Assembly: GCF_900103525.1 (NCBI RefSeq)
Contig: NZ_FNHN01000004.1
Coordinates: 186,001-250,000, forward strand
DNA: 64,000 nucleotides
Source of the DNA: Bacillus sp. OK048
Lineage (GTDB): Bacteria > Bacillota > Bacilli > Bacillales > Cytobacillaceae
Reading direction: 5' to 3'
Shown here: positions 17,335 to 29,980 of the stretch, piece by piece
Position numbering within the stretch: position 1 is the stretch's first letter
Layout: every line of letters starts with the position of its first letter
Made by a program: the position numbers and the translations under genes
The notes under the pieces: model-generated
The model's database searches: none
What the model saw: the letters and a program-made list of their open reading frames with translations, nothing else
What the model was told of the DNA's origin: nothing

Positions 17335-18243
17335 TTGGGAAGTCAATGGATATTCCTTGGCGGAGAATACGTCAGGAAAGAGGATGCTGTAGTTTCAGTT
17401 TTTGACCATGGTTTTTTATATGGAGATGGAGTATTTGAAGGCATTCGTGTTTATAGCGGAAACGTCTTTCGACTCGATGCCCACCTAAAAAGACTGTACG
17501 AATCAGCACAATCCATTATGCTGAAAATTCCTTATTCAAAGGAAGAAATGACGCAATTGATTGTCGATACGATCAGAAAAAATGAACTGGACAGCGCCTA
17601 TATTCGTGTTGTTGTCTCACGAGGTAAAGGAAACCTCGGACTGGACCCTTCCTCCTGCTCGAAACCAAGCGTTATTATAATCGCTGAGGAGTTGAAAATG
17701 TTTCCTCAGGAATATTACGATCGAGGAATCAAAATTGCATCTGTACCAAGTAGAAGAAATCGCCCAGATGTTCTAAGTCCTCAAATTAAATCACTTAATT
17801 ATTTAAATAATATTCTAGTTAAATTAGAAGCTACTCAAGCTGGTGTAGAAGAAGCACTAATGCTAAACGATCAAGGCTATGTAACAGAAGGTTCAGCAGA
17901 TAATATTTTCATCGTGAAAAGTGGGGTAATCTATACTCCCCCCGTTTACTTGGGGGCGTTAGAAGGAATTACTCGAAATGCTATCATTGATGTGGCAAGC
18001 GCGAAAGGCTACGAAGTTAAAGAATCTCCATTCACTCGTCACGATGTTTATGTTGCTGATGAGGTGTTCTTAACTGGAACAGCAGTTGAAGTCATTGCAG
18101 TTATTAATGTCGATGGACGTCAAATTAGTGATGGTAAACCAGGAAACGTTACAAACGACCTATTAGAAGAATTTAGAAAAATCGTAACAACAGACGGAGT
18201 GGCTTGTTATCCTGAATCTACAAACCACGCAATTGTCAGTTAG
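17335..18243 (+). CDS. ilvE: Branched-chain-amino-acid aminotransferase
   Basis: A class IV PLP aminotransferase of 302 residues that makes valine, leucine and isoleucine from their 2-oxo acids. It shows the fold-type IV motifs FDHGFLYGDGVFEGIRVY, the PLP lysine in SPQIKSLNYLNNILVKLEA, and EGSADNIFIV. TTG 17335 is chosen because AAGGAG lies eight bases upstream; GTG 17326 would sit on that site. It is the first gene of the branched-chain block, 11 bases before ilvD, with the stop codon next to the ilvD ribosome site. Confidence 0.93.
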   Translation: MGSQWIFLGGEYVRKEDAVVSVFDHGFLYGDGVFEGIRVYSGNVFRLDAHLKRLYESAQSIMLKIPYSKEEMTQLIVDTIRKNELDSAYIRVVVSRGKGNLGLDPSSCSKPSVIIIAEELKMFPQEYYDRGIKIASVPSRRNRPDVLSPQIKSLNYLNNILVKLEATQAGVEEALMLNDQGYVTEGSADNIFIVKSGVIYTPPVYLGALEGITRNAIIDVASAKGYEVKESPFTRHDVYVADEVFLTGTAVEVIAVINVDGRQISDGKPGNVTNDLLEEFRKIVTTDGVACYPESTNHAIVS

Positions 18244-18254
18244 GAGATTAAAAA

Positions 18255-19925
18255 ATGCGAAGCGATATGATTAAAAAGGGAATTGATCGTGCTCCCCACC
18301 GAAGTCTATTATATGCAACAGGGGTAACAGTGAAGGACTTAGAAAAACCATTTATCGGTGTCTGCAACTCTTTTATTGAAATTATCCCAGGACATAAACA
18401 CCTTAATCATTTCGGTGAAATCGTAAAAGCAGCGATACGTGAAGCTGGCGGAATACCATTTGAATTTAACACGATTGGTGTCGATGACGGTATTGCGATG
18501 GGACATATTGGTATGCGTTACTCGCTCCCAAGCCGTGAAATTATTGCTGATAGTGCAGAAACCGTTATTAATGCTCACTGGTTCGATGGTGTATTCTACA
18601 TTCCCAACTGTGACAAAATCACACCGGGTATGTTAATGGCAGCAGCCAGAACCAATGTCCCTTCTGTTTTTGTATCAGGAGGACCAATGGAAGCAGGTGT
18701 TTCACCAACAACTGGAAAGAATCTTTCCCTTACCTCTGTATTTGAAGGGGTCGGTGCTTACCATAGTGGTACGATGTCAGAAAAGGAATTACTCGATATT
18801 GAAACAAATGCCTGCCCTACTTGTGGATCATGCTCTGGAATGTTCACAGCAAACTCAATGAATTGTCTAATGGAAGTTTTAGGAATGACCGTTCCAGGTA
18901 ACGGAACGATTGTAGCTACATCTGATGAAAGACACGAGCTCATCCGTCAAGCAGCCAGACATTTGGTTGAATTAGTAAAAAATGATATTCGTCCACGAGA
19001 TATTATTACTCGCGAAGCAATCGATAACGCCTTTGCACTTGATATGGCGATGGGTGGCTCAACGAATACAGTCCTTCATACATTGGCGATTGCCCATGAA
19101 GCTGGAATTGAATATGATTTACGTGAAATTAATAAGATTGCCGAAAGAGTCCCATACCTTGCAAAAATTATGCCTGCTTCCGATTATTCTATGTCGGATG
19201 TTCATAATGCTGGTGGTGTCAGTGCTATTCTTAACGAACTTTTCAAGGTAGATGGCGCACTCCATAGAGATTGCATGACGATTACAGGAAAAACTCTTGA
19301 AGAAAATGTGAAAGAAGCAACAATCACAGATGAAAGAGTCATTCGTCCAAAAGATAACCCGTATAGCCCTGTTGGTGGACTATCCATCCTATATGGGAAC
19401 ATTGCTCCAGATGGCGGTGTTATCAAAGTTGGTGCTGTAGATCCATCGATTACAACCTTTCTTGGTGAAGCAATTGTTTTTGAATCACAAGAGGAAGCAC
19501 AAGAAAACATTAATAACGGCACAGTTAAAGCGGGTCACGTCGTTGTAATCCGATATGAGGGCCCAAAAGGCGGACCTGGAATGCCAGAAATGCTGGCCCC
19601 TACCTCTGCAATTATGGGTCGTGGCTTAGGTAAAGAAGTTGCATTAATCACGGATGGCCGCTTCTCAGGTGCCAGCCGCGGAATATCAATTGGACACATT
19701 TCACCAGAAGCTGCTGAAGGCGGACCGATTGCTCTCGTTGAAAATGGTGATAAGATCCTAATTGACCTTCTGGCCCGAACAATTGAATTGCTCGTTGATG
19801 ACGAGGTTCTCACAGAAAGACGTCGACTCTGGCAAAAACCAGAGCCAAAAATCAAAACTGGCTATCTAGCAAAATATGCAAAGTTAGTTACCTCCGCTAA
19901 TACTGGCGGGATAATGAAATTTTAA
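18255..19925 (+). CDS. ilvD: Dihydroxy-acid dehydratase
   Basis: A 556-residue IlvD/Edd-family iron-sulfur dehydratase that converts 2,3-dihydroxy-isovalerate or -methylvalerate to the 2-oxo acids. Cluster ligands are in NCDKITPGM and [38 protein letters not shown] is the C-terminal signature. Length is normal and the gene intact. AGGAG precedes ATG. It shares the upstream promoter with ilvE and is followed by the T-box leader, so ilvE-ilvD and ilvB-leuD can be regulated separately. Confidence 0.96.
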   Translation: MRSDMIKKGIDRAPHRSLLYATGVTVKDLEKPFIGVCNSFIEIIPGHKHLNHFGEIVKAAIREAGGIPFEFNTIGVDDGIAMGHIGMRYSLPSREIIADSAETVINAHWFDGVFYIPNCDKITPGMLMAAARTNVPSVFVSGGPMEAGVSPTTGKNLSLTSVFEGVGAYHSGTMSEKELLDIETNACPTCGSCSGMFTANSMNCLMEVLGMTVPGNGTIVATSDERHELIRQAARHLVELVKNDIRPRDIITREAIDNAFALDMAMGGSTNTVLHTLAIAHEAGIEYDLREINKIAERVPYLAKIMPASDYSMSDVHNAGGVSAILNELFKVDGALHRDCMTITGKTLEENVKEATITDERVIRPKDNPYSPVGGLSILYGNIAPDGGVIKVGAVDPSITTFLGEAIVFESQEEAQENINNGTVKAGHVVVIRYEGPKGGPGMPEMLAPTSAIMGRGLGKEVALITDGRFSGASRGISIGHISPEAAEGGPIALVENGDKILIDLLARTIELLVDDEVLTERRRLWQKPEPKIKTGYLAKYAKLVTSANTGGIMKF

Positions 19926-19953
19926 AATTAATCTATATAATTAATTGCTGTTA

Positions 19954-20002
19954 CTTTAACCTACCTAGGGTTTAGGCTCCCTTTTAATCGCCGAGGTTAA
20001 AG
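19954..20002 (+). repeat. Inverted repeat between ilvD and the T-box
   Basis: CTTTAACCT and AGGTTAAAG are perfectly complementary across 31 bases, which include a small GGG/CCC hairpin followed by TTTT. It may end ilvE-ilvD transcripts. Confidence 0.45.
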
Positions 20003-20005
20003 ACC

Positions 20006-20034
20006 TTGCAGTAGATTTGAAAAATTAATAGTAA
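20006..20034 (+). promoter_or_regulatory. Possible promoter for the T-box leader
   Basis: TTGCAG and TAGTAA, 17 bases apart, just upstream of the first T-box stem. It is a weak match. Confidence 0.4.
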
Positions 20035-20035
20035 A

Positions 20036-20358
20036 AATCGATGACGGGAATAAAGGAATAAGATCATGTATTTTCAGAGAGCTGGGGTTGCTGGAAGCCC
20101 AGTAATACACCTTATTCCGACATCCTCCCTGAGTATTGAGCTGAACAGTCATTCTTATTAGGCTCAATCAGGTGTTCTCTTTGAGCACCTGTTACCAAAA
20201 GAAGCGGTTAGGTATCTTTTAGTCGCTTCAAGAGACAGTATTCGTGAGGATACTGTAAAAACGGGTGGTACCGAGAAATGGAAGGCCATTTCTCCCCGAT
20301 ATATTCTGCTTTTGATTTTGTGACTGCAGTTTATTCGGAGAGGGATAGGCCTTTTTTT
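20036..20358 (+). promoter_or_regulatory. T-box riboswitch controlling ilvBHC-leuABCD
   Basis: A tRNA-sensing leader. Stem I is closed by GGAATAAG (20055-20062) and CTTATTCC (20111-20118) and carries AGAGAGCTGG and distal-loop features. The specifier loop strand at 20119-20126 contains ATC (Ile, 20122-20124) directly followed by CTC (Leu, 20125-20127). Stem II ATTGAGC/GCTCAAT, a stem CAGGTGTTC/GAGCACCTG and the stem ACAGTAT/ATACTGT follow. The T-box proper AACGGGTGGTACCGAG pairs with the uncharged tRNA acceptor end through TGGT. Uncharged tRNA should prevent formation of the terminator that ends at 20358. Loop geometry slightly favours ATC; Leu remains possible. Confidence 0.9.
20284..20358 (+). 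terminator. T-box regulated terminator
   Basis: GGCCATTTCTC...CCG pairs with CGG...GAGGGATAGGCC, then TTTTTTT. The 5' arm competes with GAGAAATGG next to the T-box sequence, the usual switch logic. Confidence 0.75.
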
Positions 20359-20426
20359 ACTATTCCCAGACTATATCTTGGTTTATTTTTTAAAAAATTA
20401 AAATACCTACAAGGAGGGATTACAAG

Positions 20427-22150
20427 GTGAAAGTAGAAGCAAAGCCAAACTTCCAAACCAGTACGGCGCCAAAAACAGGTGCAGACCTGCTCATTGATTT
20501 GTTAATTAATGAAGGAGTGGATACGCTGTTTGGGTATCCAGGAGGTGCGGTTCTACCAATATATGACGCGATTTATCGTGCCAGAGACACCATTAAGCAC
20601 GTCCTTTTCCGTCACGAGCAAGGAAGTATCCATGCGGCTGAAGGTTATGCCCGTATCACTGGTAAACCTGGTGTCGTGATAGCAACTTCAGGTCCTGGAG
20701 CTACCAACTTGGTTACTGGAATTACAGATGCAATGATGGATTCTTTACCACTAGTGATCTTCACTGGTCAGGTTGCACGAGGTGTCATCGGAACAGATGC
20801 ATTTCAGGAAGCAGACGTTATGGCCATTACTACACCCATCACGAAACATAATTACCAAGTGCAAGACATTTCCGATTTACCTAGGATTGTAAAAGAAGCC
20901 TTTCATATAGCTTCTACAGGCCGACCAGGTCCGGTGCTAATCGATGTTCCAAAAGATATTTCTGCTGGAGAATTATTCGATACCCCTGAAGAAGGAACGA
21001 TCGATCTTCCAGGATATCAGCCGACAACAAAACCAAATCCGCTTCAGATTAAGAAACTAGCTGACGCAATAACAAAATCAAAAAAGCCGGTTATTCTTGC
21101 TGGTGCTGGAATTTTACACGGAAAAGCGTCTACAGAATTAACGGCATTTGCCGAGAAACACAAGATTCCAGTTGTAACCACTCTACTTGGGTTAGGAACA
21201 TTTCCAGCAAACAATCCTCTCTCTCTTGGGATGGGCGGTATGCATGGAACATATACAGCCAACATGGCTATATATAACGCAGATTTACTTATTAATATTG
21301 GAGCCCGTTTTGATGATCGTCTCACAGGGAATTTAAAGCACTTTGCACCAACAGCTAAGGTTGCCCATATTGATATTGACCCTGCTGAAATAGGAAAAAA
21401 TGTACCTACTCAAATTCCAATTGTTTCAGATTCAAAAGAAGCATTGGTTGAATTAATGAATCAGACCGTAGAATCACCTGAAACTGCAGTTTGGTTAGAG
21501 ACACTAAATAAGTATAAAGATGAATTCCCATTATGGTATAAGCACGATCCAAATGGAATGTCTCCACAATGGCTGATTGAAGCCATTCATAAAGTAACAA
21601 ATGGAGATGCTGTTGTTACAACGGACGTTGGTCAGCATCAAATGTGGGCAGCTCAGTATTACAATTTTGAAAAACCACATCGCTGGGTTACTTCCGGTGG
21701 GCTTGGAACAATGGGCTTCGGCTTCCCTGCTGCGATTGGAGCACAAATGGCTTCTCCTAGTAGCACAGTGGTAGCTATTGTCGGTGACGCTGGTTTCCAG
21801 ATGACTTTACAAGAGTTATCCGTCATCTATGAACAGAAACTTCCAGTCAAGATCATCATTGTCAATAACGGTGCCCTAGGTATGGTTCGACAATGGCAGG
21901 AATTATTACATGGCAACCGTATTTCGGAGTCGATCCTGCATACGCAGCCAGATTTTGTGAAGCTTGCTGAGGCCTATCATATCAGAGGATTAAAGATTGA
22001 AAGCCAAGAAGAATTAATCACAAAGCTTCCTGAAGTATTTGCTTATGATGGTCCTGTTTTACTAGATTGCCGCGTGCTTCAGCAGGAAAAAGTCTTCCCA
22101 ATGATTGCTCCAGGCAAAGGTATACACGAAATGATTGGGGTGAAACCATC

Positions 22151-22154
<4 letters not shown>
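20427..22154 (+). CDS. ilvB: Acetolactate synthase large subunit
   Basis: A 575-residue ThDP-dependent enzyme joining pyruvate with pyruvate or 2-oxobutyrate, the first common step to valine, leucine and isoleucine. The ThDP glutamate lies in [16 protein letters not shown], and the Mg/ThDP-binding GDAGFQMT...NNGALG motif is near the C-terminus. GTG start with AAGGAGGG upstream. Its last four bases overlap ilvH (ATGA), coupling the two subunits. It is the first gene after the T-box. Confidence 0.96.
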
Positions 22155-25261
<3,107 letters not shown>

Positions 25262-25306
25262 GAAACTTTTAAGGCGATTTAAAAAATGATGAGGAGGTTG
25301 CTTCGA

Positions 25307-26413
25307 ATGAAAAAACGTATTGTATTACTACCTGGTGATGGGATCGGCAAAGAAGTTATTAATTCTGCAAAAGATGTATTGAATGCAATTGCTGAAGAAT
25401 TTAACCATAGTTTTAGCTTCGAATCCCATGAGATCGGAGGGGCAGCCATTGACCTATACGGCACTCCACTGCCGGAAACAACAGTTGACGCCTGTAAGCA
25501 GGCAGATGCTGTACTATTAGGTGCAGTTGGCGGCCCGAAATGGGATAACAACCCCTCCCATTTGCGCCCTGAAAGAGGATTACTCGGTATTCGCAAAGCC
25601 CTTGATTTATATGCAAATCTAAGACCCATTAAAGGTTTTAAAAACCTACTGCATGCTTCTCCACTAAAAGAGGAAATTGTTGCAGGAAGCGATTTATTGA
25701 TTGTCCGGGAGCTAACAGGCGGGATTTACTTCGGTGCCCCAAGTGAACGCCGTGACAATGGCCAAACGGTGGTTGATACCCTTGCGTATACCCGTAAAGA
25801 GATTGAAAGAATTGTAGACAAAGGATTCCAAGCGGCACAAGGACGGCGAGGACACCTAACCTCTGTTGATAAAGCAAATGTCTTGGAATCAAGTAAGATG
25901 TGGCGCGAAATTGTTGAAGAGAAGAAAGCTCAGTATCCAGATGTAGTTGTTGAACATGTCTTGGTTGATGCCGCTGCCATGAAATTGATTACAAATCCTA
26001 CTAAGTTCGATGTAATTGTCACAGAGAACATGTTCGGTGACATTCTTAGCGATGAAGCATCCGTTCTAACAGGTTCACTGGGAATGCTTGCATCAGCCAG
26101 TCTGAGTGAAGATGGCGTTGGTTTATATGAACCTGTCCACGGCTCTGCACCAGACATCGCCGGTAAAGGTATTGCCAATCCAACTGCAATGATCTTATCA
26201 ACAGCGCTAATGCTGCGTTACTCATTCCAATTAAAGGATGAGGCACAATTAATTGAAGATGCTGTCCAGTCTGTGTTAGATGCTGGGTTCTATACCGCAG
26301 ATCTTCATATTCCCGAAGGAAGACAAGTAGGCACAGTAGAAATGACTCGTCTCATTGTCGATTATATTAAGTCACAAAACGCGTCAAAATGTATCATGAA
26401 CTGTTACGTATAA
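25307..26413 (+). CDS. leuB: 3-isopropylmalate dehydrogenase
   Basis: A 368-residue NAD-dependent beta-decarboxylating dehydrogenase giving 2-oxoisocaproate. GDGIGKEV at the N-terminus, RELTGGIYFG, the metal/substrate stretch VTENMFGDILSDEAS and EPVHGSAPDIAGKGIANP are all present. AGGAGG lies nine bases before ATG 25307, deciding against the ATG at 25286, which lies upstream of that site. The final residues (SQNASKCIMNCYV) look like an extension beyond the usual end. Confidence 0.95.
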   Translation: MKKRIVLLPGDGIGKEVINSAKDVLNAIAEEFNHSFSFESHEIGGAAIDLYGTPLPETTVDACKQADAVLLGAVGGPKWDNNPSHLRPERGLLGIRKALDLYANLRPIKGFKNLLHASPLKEEIVAGSDLLIVRELTGGIYFGAPSERRDNGQTVVDTLAYTRKEIERIVDKGFQAAQGRRGHLTSVDKANVLESSKMWREIVEEKKAQYPDVVVEHVLVDAAAMKLITNPTKFDVIVTENMFGDILSDEASVLTGSLGMLASASLSEDGVGLYEPVHGSAPDIAGKGIANPTAMILSTALMLRYSFQLKDEAQLIEDAVQSVLDAGFYTADLHIPEGRQVGTVEMTRLIVDYIKSQNASKCIMNCYV

Positions 26414-26429
26414 TTTCACGGGGCGATTA

Positions 26430-26463
26430 AGAAGCCGCTGGGCTTACCGGTCCAGCGGCTTCT
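26430..26463 (+). other. Strong intra-operon hairpin between leuB and leuC
   Basis: AGAAGCCGCTGG / CCAGCGGCTTCT, a 12-bp perfect stem with a ten-base loop and no T run. It is too stable to be chance but not a terminator. mRNA processing or stabilisation is the best guess. Confidence 0.7.
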
Positions 26464-26506
26464 CCTCCCACTTTTTACTAAATCTATAAACGTGAGGAAG
26501 GACATT

Positions 26507-27925
26507 ATGCAAAAACCAAAAAATATTATTCAAAAAGTTTGGGAGCAGCATGTTGTACATCAAGAAGAAGGAAAACCTGATTTACTTTATATTGATTTGC
26601 ACCTTGTTCATGAAGTAACCTCACCTCAAGCATTTGAAGGATTACGAATGAACGGAAGAAAAGTACGCCGACCTGACCTTACTTATGCGACGATGGATCA
26701 CAACGTTTCAACACGTGACCGAAATGTTATTAAAGATCCTGTCTCAAAGAAACAAATTGATACATTAAAAGAAAACTGTCAGGAATTTGGTGTTGAACTC
26801 TCTGATCGTCAGCATCCAGATAATGGGATTGTGCACGTCATTGGTCCAGAGCTTGGTCTGACACAACCTGGAAAGACAATCGTTTGTGGTGATAGTCATA
26901 CTTCTACACATGGTGCATTTGGTGCTCTAGCGTTTGGAATTGGGACAAGTGAAGTAGAACATGTCTTAGCAACACAAACACTTTGGCAAGCTCCTCCAAA
27001 AACGATGAATGTAAAAGTAAATGGCAAGCTTGGAACTGGCGTAACGGCAAAGGATTTAATCTTAGCGATTATCGGTAAATTCGGCGTTCAATTTGGAACT
27101 GGTTATGTTATGGAATATACAGGTGAGGCGATTCGCTCCCTTTCAATGGAAGAGCGTATGACCGTTTGTAATATGTCCATTGAGGCTGGTGCAAGAGCAG
27201 GCTTGATTTCTCCGGATGAAACTACTTTTGAATATATGAAAGGCCGTCGTCATGTACCAAATGGTGAGGAATTCGAGGAAGCAATTGCAAAATGGCGTTC
27301 CCTTGCTACCGATGAAGGTGCCGACTATGATGCCGTGGTTGAGATTGAAGCATCTGAAGTGGAACCACAAGTCACTTGGGGAACCAATCCAGGCATGTGT
27401 ATCCCAATTACTGCCTCTGTTCCAAATCCAGAAGATGAAGAAAAAGCGAATAAAAAGGATGAAATTTCCCGCGCGCTTCAATATATGGGTCTTGAAGCTG
27501 GCCAGCCGATTTCAAGTGTAGAAATTGACCATGTATTTATCGGTTCTTGTACAAATTCTCGCTTGAGTGATTTACGCAAAGCAGCAGATGTTATTCGTGG
27601 GCACAAAGTTAATCCTAAGGTAAAAGCAATAGTTGTCCCAGGCTCTTTTAGCGTTAAATTGGCTGCAGAAAAAGAAGGTATTGATCAAATCTTTATAGAA
27701 GCAGGTTTTGAATGGCGTGAGGCTGGCTGCAGTATGTGTCTAGCGATGAATGACGATATTGTTCCTCCAGGCGGACGCTGTGCTTCCACTTCTAACCGGA
27801 ATTTTGAAGGCCGTCAAGGAAACGGTTCACGTACCCACCTTGTCAGCCCTGAAATGGCAGCTGCTGCAGCTGTTGCAGGTCACTTCGTTGATGTTCGTCA
27901 GTTCACTGCTCAGGGGGTAATATAA
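26507..27925 (+). CDS. leuC: 3-isopropylmalate dehydratase large subunit
   Basis: A 472-residue aconitase-family subunit carrying the [4Fe-4S] cluster, which isomerises 2- to 3-isopropylmalate with LeuD. Cluster cysteines are in GSCTNSR and [30 protein letters not shown] is the substrate motif. ATG 26507 follows GAGGAAGG; GTG 26492 overlaps that site. The stop is immediately followed by the leuD ATG. Confidence 0.96.
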   Translation: MQKPKNIIQKVWEQHVVHQEEGKPDLLYIDLHLVHEVTSPQAFEGLRMNGRKVRRPDLTYATMDHNVSTRDRNVIKDPVSKKQIDTLKENCQEFGVELSDRQHPDNGIVHVIGPELGLTQPGKTIVCGDSHTSTHGAFGALAFGIGTSEVEHVLATQTLWQAPPKTMNVKVNGKLGTGVTAKDLILAIIGKFGVQFGTGYVMEYTGEAIRSLSMEERMTVCNMSIEAGARAGLISPDETTFEYMKGRRHVPNGEEFEEAIAKWRSLATDEGADYDAVVEIEASEVEPQVTWGTNPGMCIPITASVPNPEDEEKANKKDEISRALQYMGLEAGQPISSVEIDHVFIGSCTNSRLSDLRKAADVIRGHKVNPKVKAIVVPGSFSVKLAAEKEGIDQIFIEAGFEWREAGCSMCLAMNDDIVPPGGRCASTSNRNFEGRQGNGSRTHLVSPEMAAAAAVAGHFVDVRQFTAQGVI

Positions 27926-28510
27926 ATGGAACCATTACGTATTCATACAGGAATTGTTTGTCCGTTAAATCGGAGTAATGTTGATACAGACCAAATTATT
28001 CCGAAGCAATTCCTTAAAAGGATTGAACGAAGCGGTTTTGGGCAATTTTTATTTTATCACTGGCGCTTTGATGATGTGGGAAATCTTCGCAAGGATTTTC
28101 CCATGAATGATCCAAAATATCAGGGGGCCTCTATTTTAGTAGCTGGTGAAAACTTTGGCTGCGGCTCCTCTCGTGAACATGCCCCGTGGGCGATTCAAGA
28201 TTTTGGCTTCAAAGTCGTTATTGCCCAAAGCTATGCGGATATTTTTAAAAATAACTGCGTGAAAAATGGCATCCTTACCGTTCAAGCAAGTGAAGAACAG
28301 ATTCAAAGTATTATGCAGAAAGCTGAATCAGAGGAGTACACGCTTACTGTGAATCTAGAAGACCAAGTGGTTACAGATAATCAAGGGTTAGAGTTTACTT
28401 TTGATATTGCTCCATATCCAAAAGAAATGCTGCTAAACGGCTGGGATGAAATCGGCGTTACCTTAAACTATGAGGATAAGATTTCACAGTATGAGCTTGC
28501 ACATAAATAA
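27926..28510 (+). CDS. leuD: 3-isopropylmalate dehydratase small subunit
   Basis: A 194-residue swivel-domain partner of LeuC. RSNVDTDQIIPKQFLK at the N-terminus and GENFGCGSSREHAPWAI are the family signatures. It is the last gene of the branched-chain block and is followed by a strong terminator. Confidence 0.95.
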   Translation: MEPLRIHTGIVCPLNRSNVDTDQIIPKQFLKRIERSGFGQFLFYHWRFDDVGNLRKDFPMNDPKYQGASILVAGENFGCGSSREHAPWAIQDFGFKVVIAQSYADIFKNNCVKNGILTVQASEEQIQSIMQKAESEEYTLTVNLEDQVVTDNQGLEFTFDIAPYPKEMLLNGWDEIGVTLNYEDKISQYELAHK

Positions 28511-28514
28511 GATG

Positions 28515-28549
28515 TAAAAAATGAGCTTGGATTCCAAGCTCATTTTTTA
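28515..28549 (+). terminator. Terminator of the ilv/leu operon
   Basis: AAAATGAGCTTGG / CCAAGCTCATTTT with a three-base loop and T6. A 24-base part (28525-28548) recurs identically at 28937-28960. Confidence 0.93.
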
Positions 28550-28560
28550 TAGGCCTTTTT

Positions 28561-28915
28561 ACGAAAATGCCTTTTCTGAATGCTCTTCGGTCACTCTAGC
28601 TCCGTTGCATTGACCCAAATGCCTTCTCTGAATGCTCTTCGGTCACTCCAGCCCCGCTGCATTGACCCAAATGCCTTTTCTGAATGCTCTTCGGTCACTC
28701 CAGCACCGCTGCATTGACCCTAATGCCTATTCTGAATGCTCTTCGGTCACTCCAGCTCCTCTGCATTGACCCAAATGCCTTTTCTGAATGCTCTTCGGTC
28801 ACTCCAGCTCCTCTGCATTGACCCAAATGCCTTTTCTGAATGCTCTTCGGTCACTCCAGCACCGCTGCATTGACCCTAATGCCTTTTCTGAATGCTCTTC
28901 GGTCACTCCAGCCAC
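28561..28915. repeat. 52-bp tandem repeat array, family A, seven copies
   Basis: The anchor TGCTCTTCGGTCACTCC begins at 28581, 28633, 28685, 28737, 28789, 28841 and 28893, exactly 52 bases apart. Units differ at only a few positions. Each holds GGTCA and TGACC separated by 17 bases, and GCATT-N6-AATGC across the unit join. The period is not a multiple of three and no ribosome site is present, so it is non-coding. The same family recurs near 60.8 kb in the same orientation. Confidence 0.95.
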
Positions 28916-28936
28916 CCGACAATCCTAATAAAACAC

Positions 28937-28962
28937 GCTTGGATTCCAAGCTCATTTTTTTA
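28937..28962. terminator. Second copy of the leuD terminator segment
   Basis: Identical for 24 bases to 28525-28548, on the other side of the repeat array. It ends against the stop codon of the UPF0060 gene and can serve as that gene's terminator on the minus strand. Confidence 0.75.
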
Positions 28963-29286
28963 ATGCCTTGGTGCTAATAACATGACCAAGACACCAACAA
29001 TACATATACCAGCACCAACCCAGTCATATAAATCTGGGGTCTTTTTATCAATCCCCCATCCCCATAAGACCGAAAGCACGATAAATACTCCCCCATAGGC
29101 TGCGTACACTCTTCCAAATGATGGAAAAGATTGGAAAGTCGCAATTACACCGTACAAGGCCAAAACTAGCCCTCCAATGAGTCCCCAATAGGATGGTTTT
29201 CCTTCACGTAACCATTGCCAAATCAAATAGCCCCCTCCTATTTCCGCAATCCCTGCAAGAATAAATAAAAGAGTTGCTTGAATCAT
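28960..29286 (-). CDS. UPF0060 (YnfA-type) small membrane protein
   Basis: A 108-residue, four-helix membrane protein. [49 protein letters not shown] and [16 protein letters not shown] match the UPF0060/YnfA family, distantly related to small multidrug-resistance exporters. The transported compound, if any, is not established. The start at 29286 follows AAGGATG; 18 upstream in-frame codons have no ribosome site. Confidence 0.85.
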   Translation of the reverse strand: MIQATLLFILAGIAEIGGGYLIWQWLREGKPSYWGLIGGLVLALYGVIATFQSFPSFGRVYAAYGGVFIVLSVLWGWGIDKKTPDLYDWVGAGICIVGVLVMLLAPRH

Positions 29287-29375
29287 AATAATCACATCCT
29301 TGAATCTTTTTAAAAGAGTATAAATAATTTTATGCTTCATAGAATTTTATAACGGACAAGGTGAGGAGTGTTTAT

Positions 29376-29630
29376 TTGATTAAATTAATTATAGTAATTT
29401 TATTTGTCCTACTTTCCATTACTATACTTTTCTTTATCTTAACAAAAAATAAGCAGCAAATGATTCAAACTTATTCTCTTTCAACTTTTTTAGGAGTAAG
29501 TTCTAAAGATGAAATGCAGGAACCACAACAATCGTTGATTGAAAAAATTAATGATTATTTTGGTAATAGTGTTGAGGAAACGAATGATGGGGATGAGGAT
29601 AGCGGTGGTGGGGATGATGCTGGAGAATGA
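29376..29630 (+). CDS. Small membrane protein with acidic tail
   Basis: An 84-residue protein. Residues 1-20 are one hydrophobic helix (LIKLIIVILFVLLSITILFF region), a short basic stretch follows, and the tail is Asp/Glu/Gly rich (NDGDEDSGGGDDAGE). TTG 29376 is preferred because GAGGAG lies seven bases upstream; GTG 29361 has no site. No family is recognised. It is divergent from the UPF0060 gene. Confidence 0.55.
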   Translation: MIKLIIVILFVLLSITILFFILTKNKQQMIQTYSLSTFLGVSSKDEMQEPQQSLIEKINDYFGNSVEETNDGDEDSGGGDDAGE

Positions 29631-29676
29631 ACTAAACCGTTCTGATTAATAATAGATACCAAAAGGAGGTAATCTA

Positions 29677-29817
29677 ATGGATGGAAAGTATAATACAAAC
29701 AATGATGCAAGTGTGGAAATGAAAAAGGCACTCAGCAAAAGTACACCTAGAAAGAATCCAAATATGAGTGAAGCAGAGTTTAAGATGAAACACCAAGGGA
29801 AAGAAATCAAACTCTAA
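29677..29817 (+). CDS. 46-residue basic small protein
   Basis: An ATG at 29677 with an excellent AAAGGAGGT site seven bases upstream opens a 46-codon frame ending TAA. The product is hydrophilic and basic (KKALSKSTPRKNPNMSEAEF, then KMKHQGKEIKL) with no signal or membrane segment. The size and Lys/Asn/Ser composition recall minor small spore proteins, but no named family is recognised. It may be co-transcribed with the membrane protein 46 bases upstream. Confidence 0.6.
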   Translation: MDGKYNTNNDASVEMKKALSKSTPRKNPNMSEAEFKMKHQGKEIKL

Positions 29818-29883
29818 CTAGTACAATAAAACAGCAGTGATTTCGAGTGGGTGAAGAGTTCTTTTTTTTGGCGCTTTCTTATT

Positions 29884-29929
29884 AAAAGACACAAGAATTG
29901 ACGTGTGAATTAGCATACGTCTTTTCTTT
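29884..29929 (+). other. Imperfect hairpin, possible terminator
   Basis: AAAAGAC...GTCTTTT arms around an imperfect inner stem, followed by CTTTATTT. Weak. Confidence 0.3.
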
Positions 29930-29980
29930 ATTTATCAAGGTTTCTACTAAATTCCATTACCTGTTAAGAACCCGAGCTGA

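Noticed and set aside
28561..28915. CRISPR array
   Set aside because: The units are contiguous tandem copies without unique spacers, and no cas genes are near.
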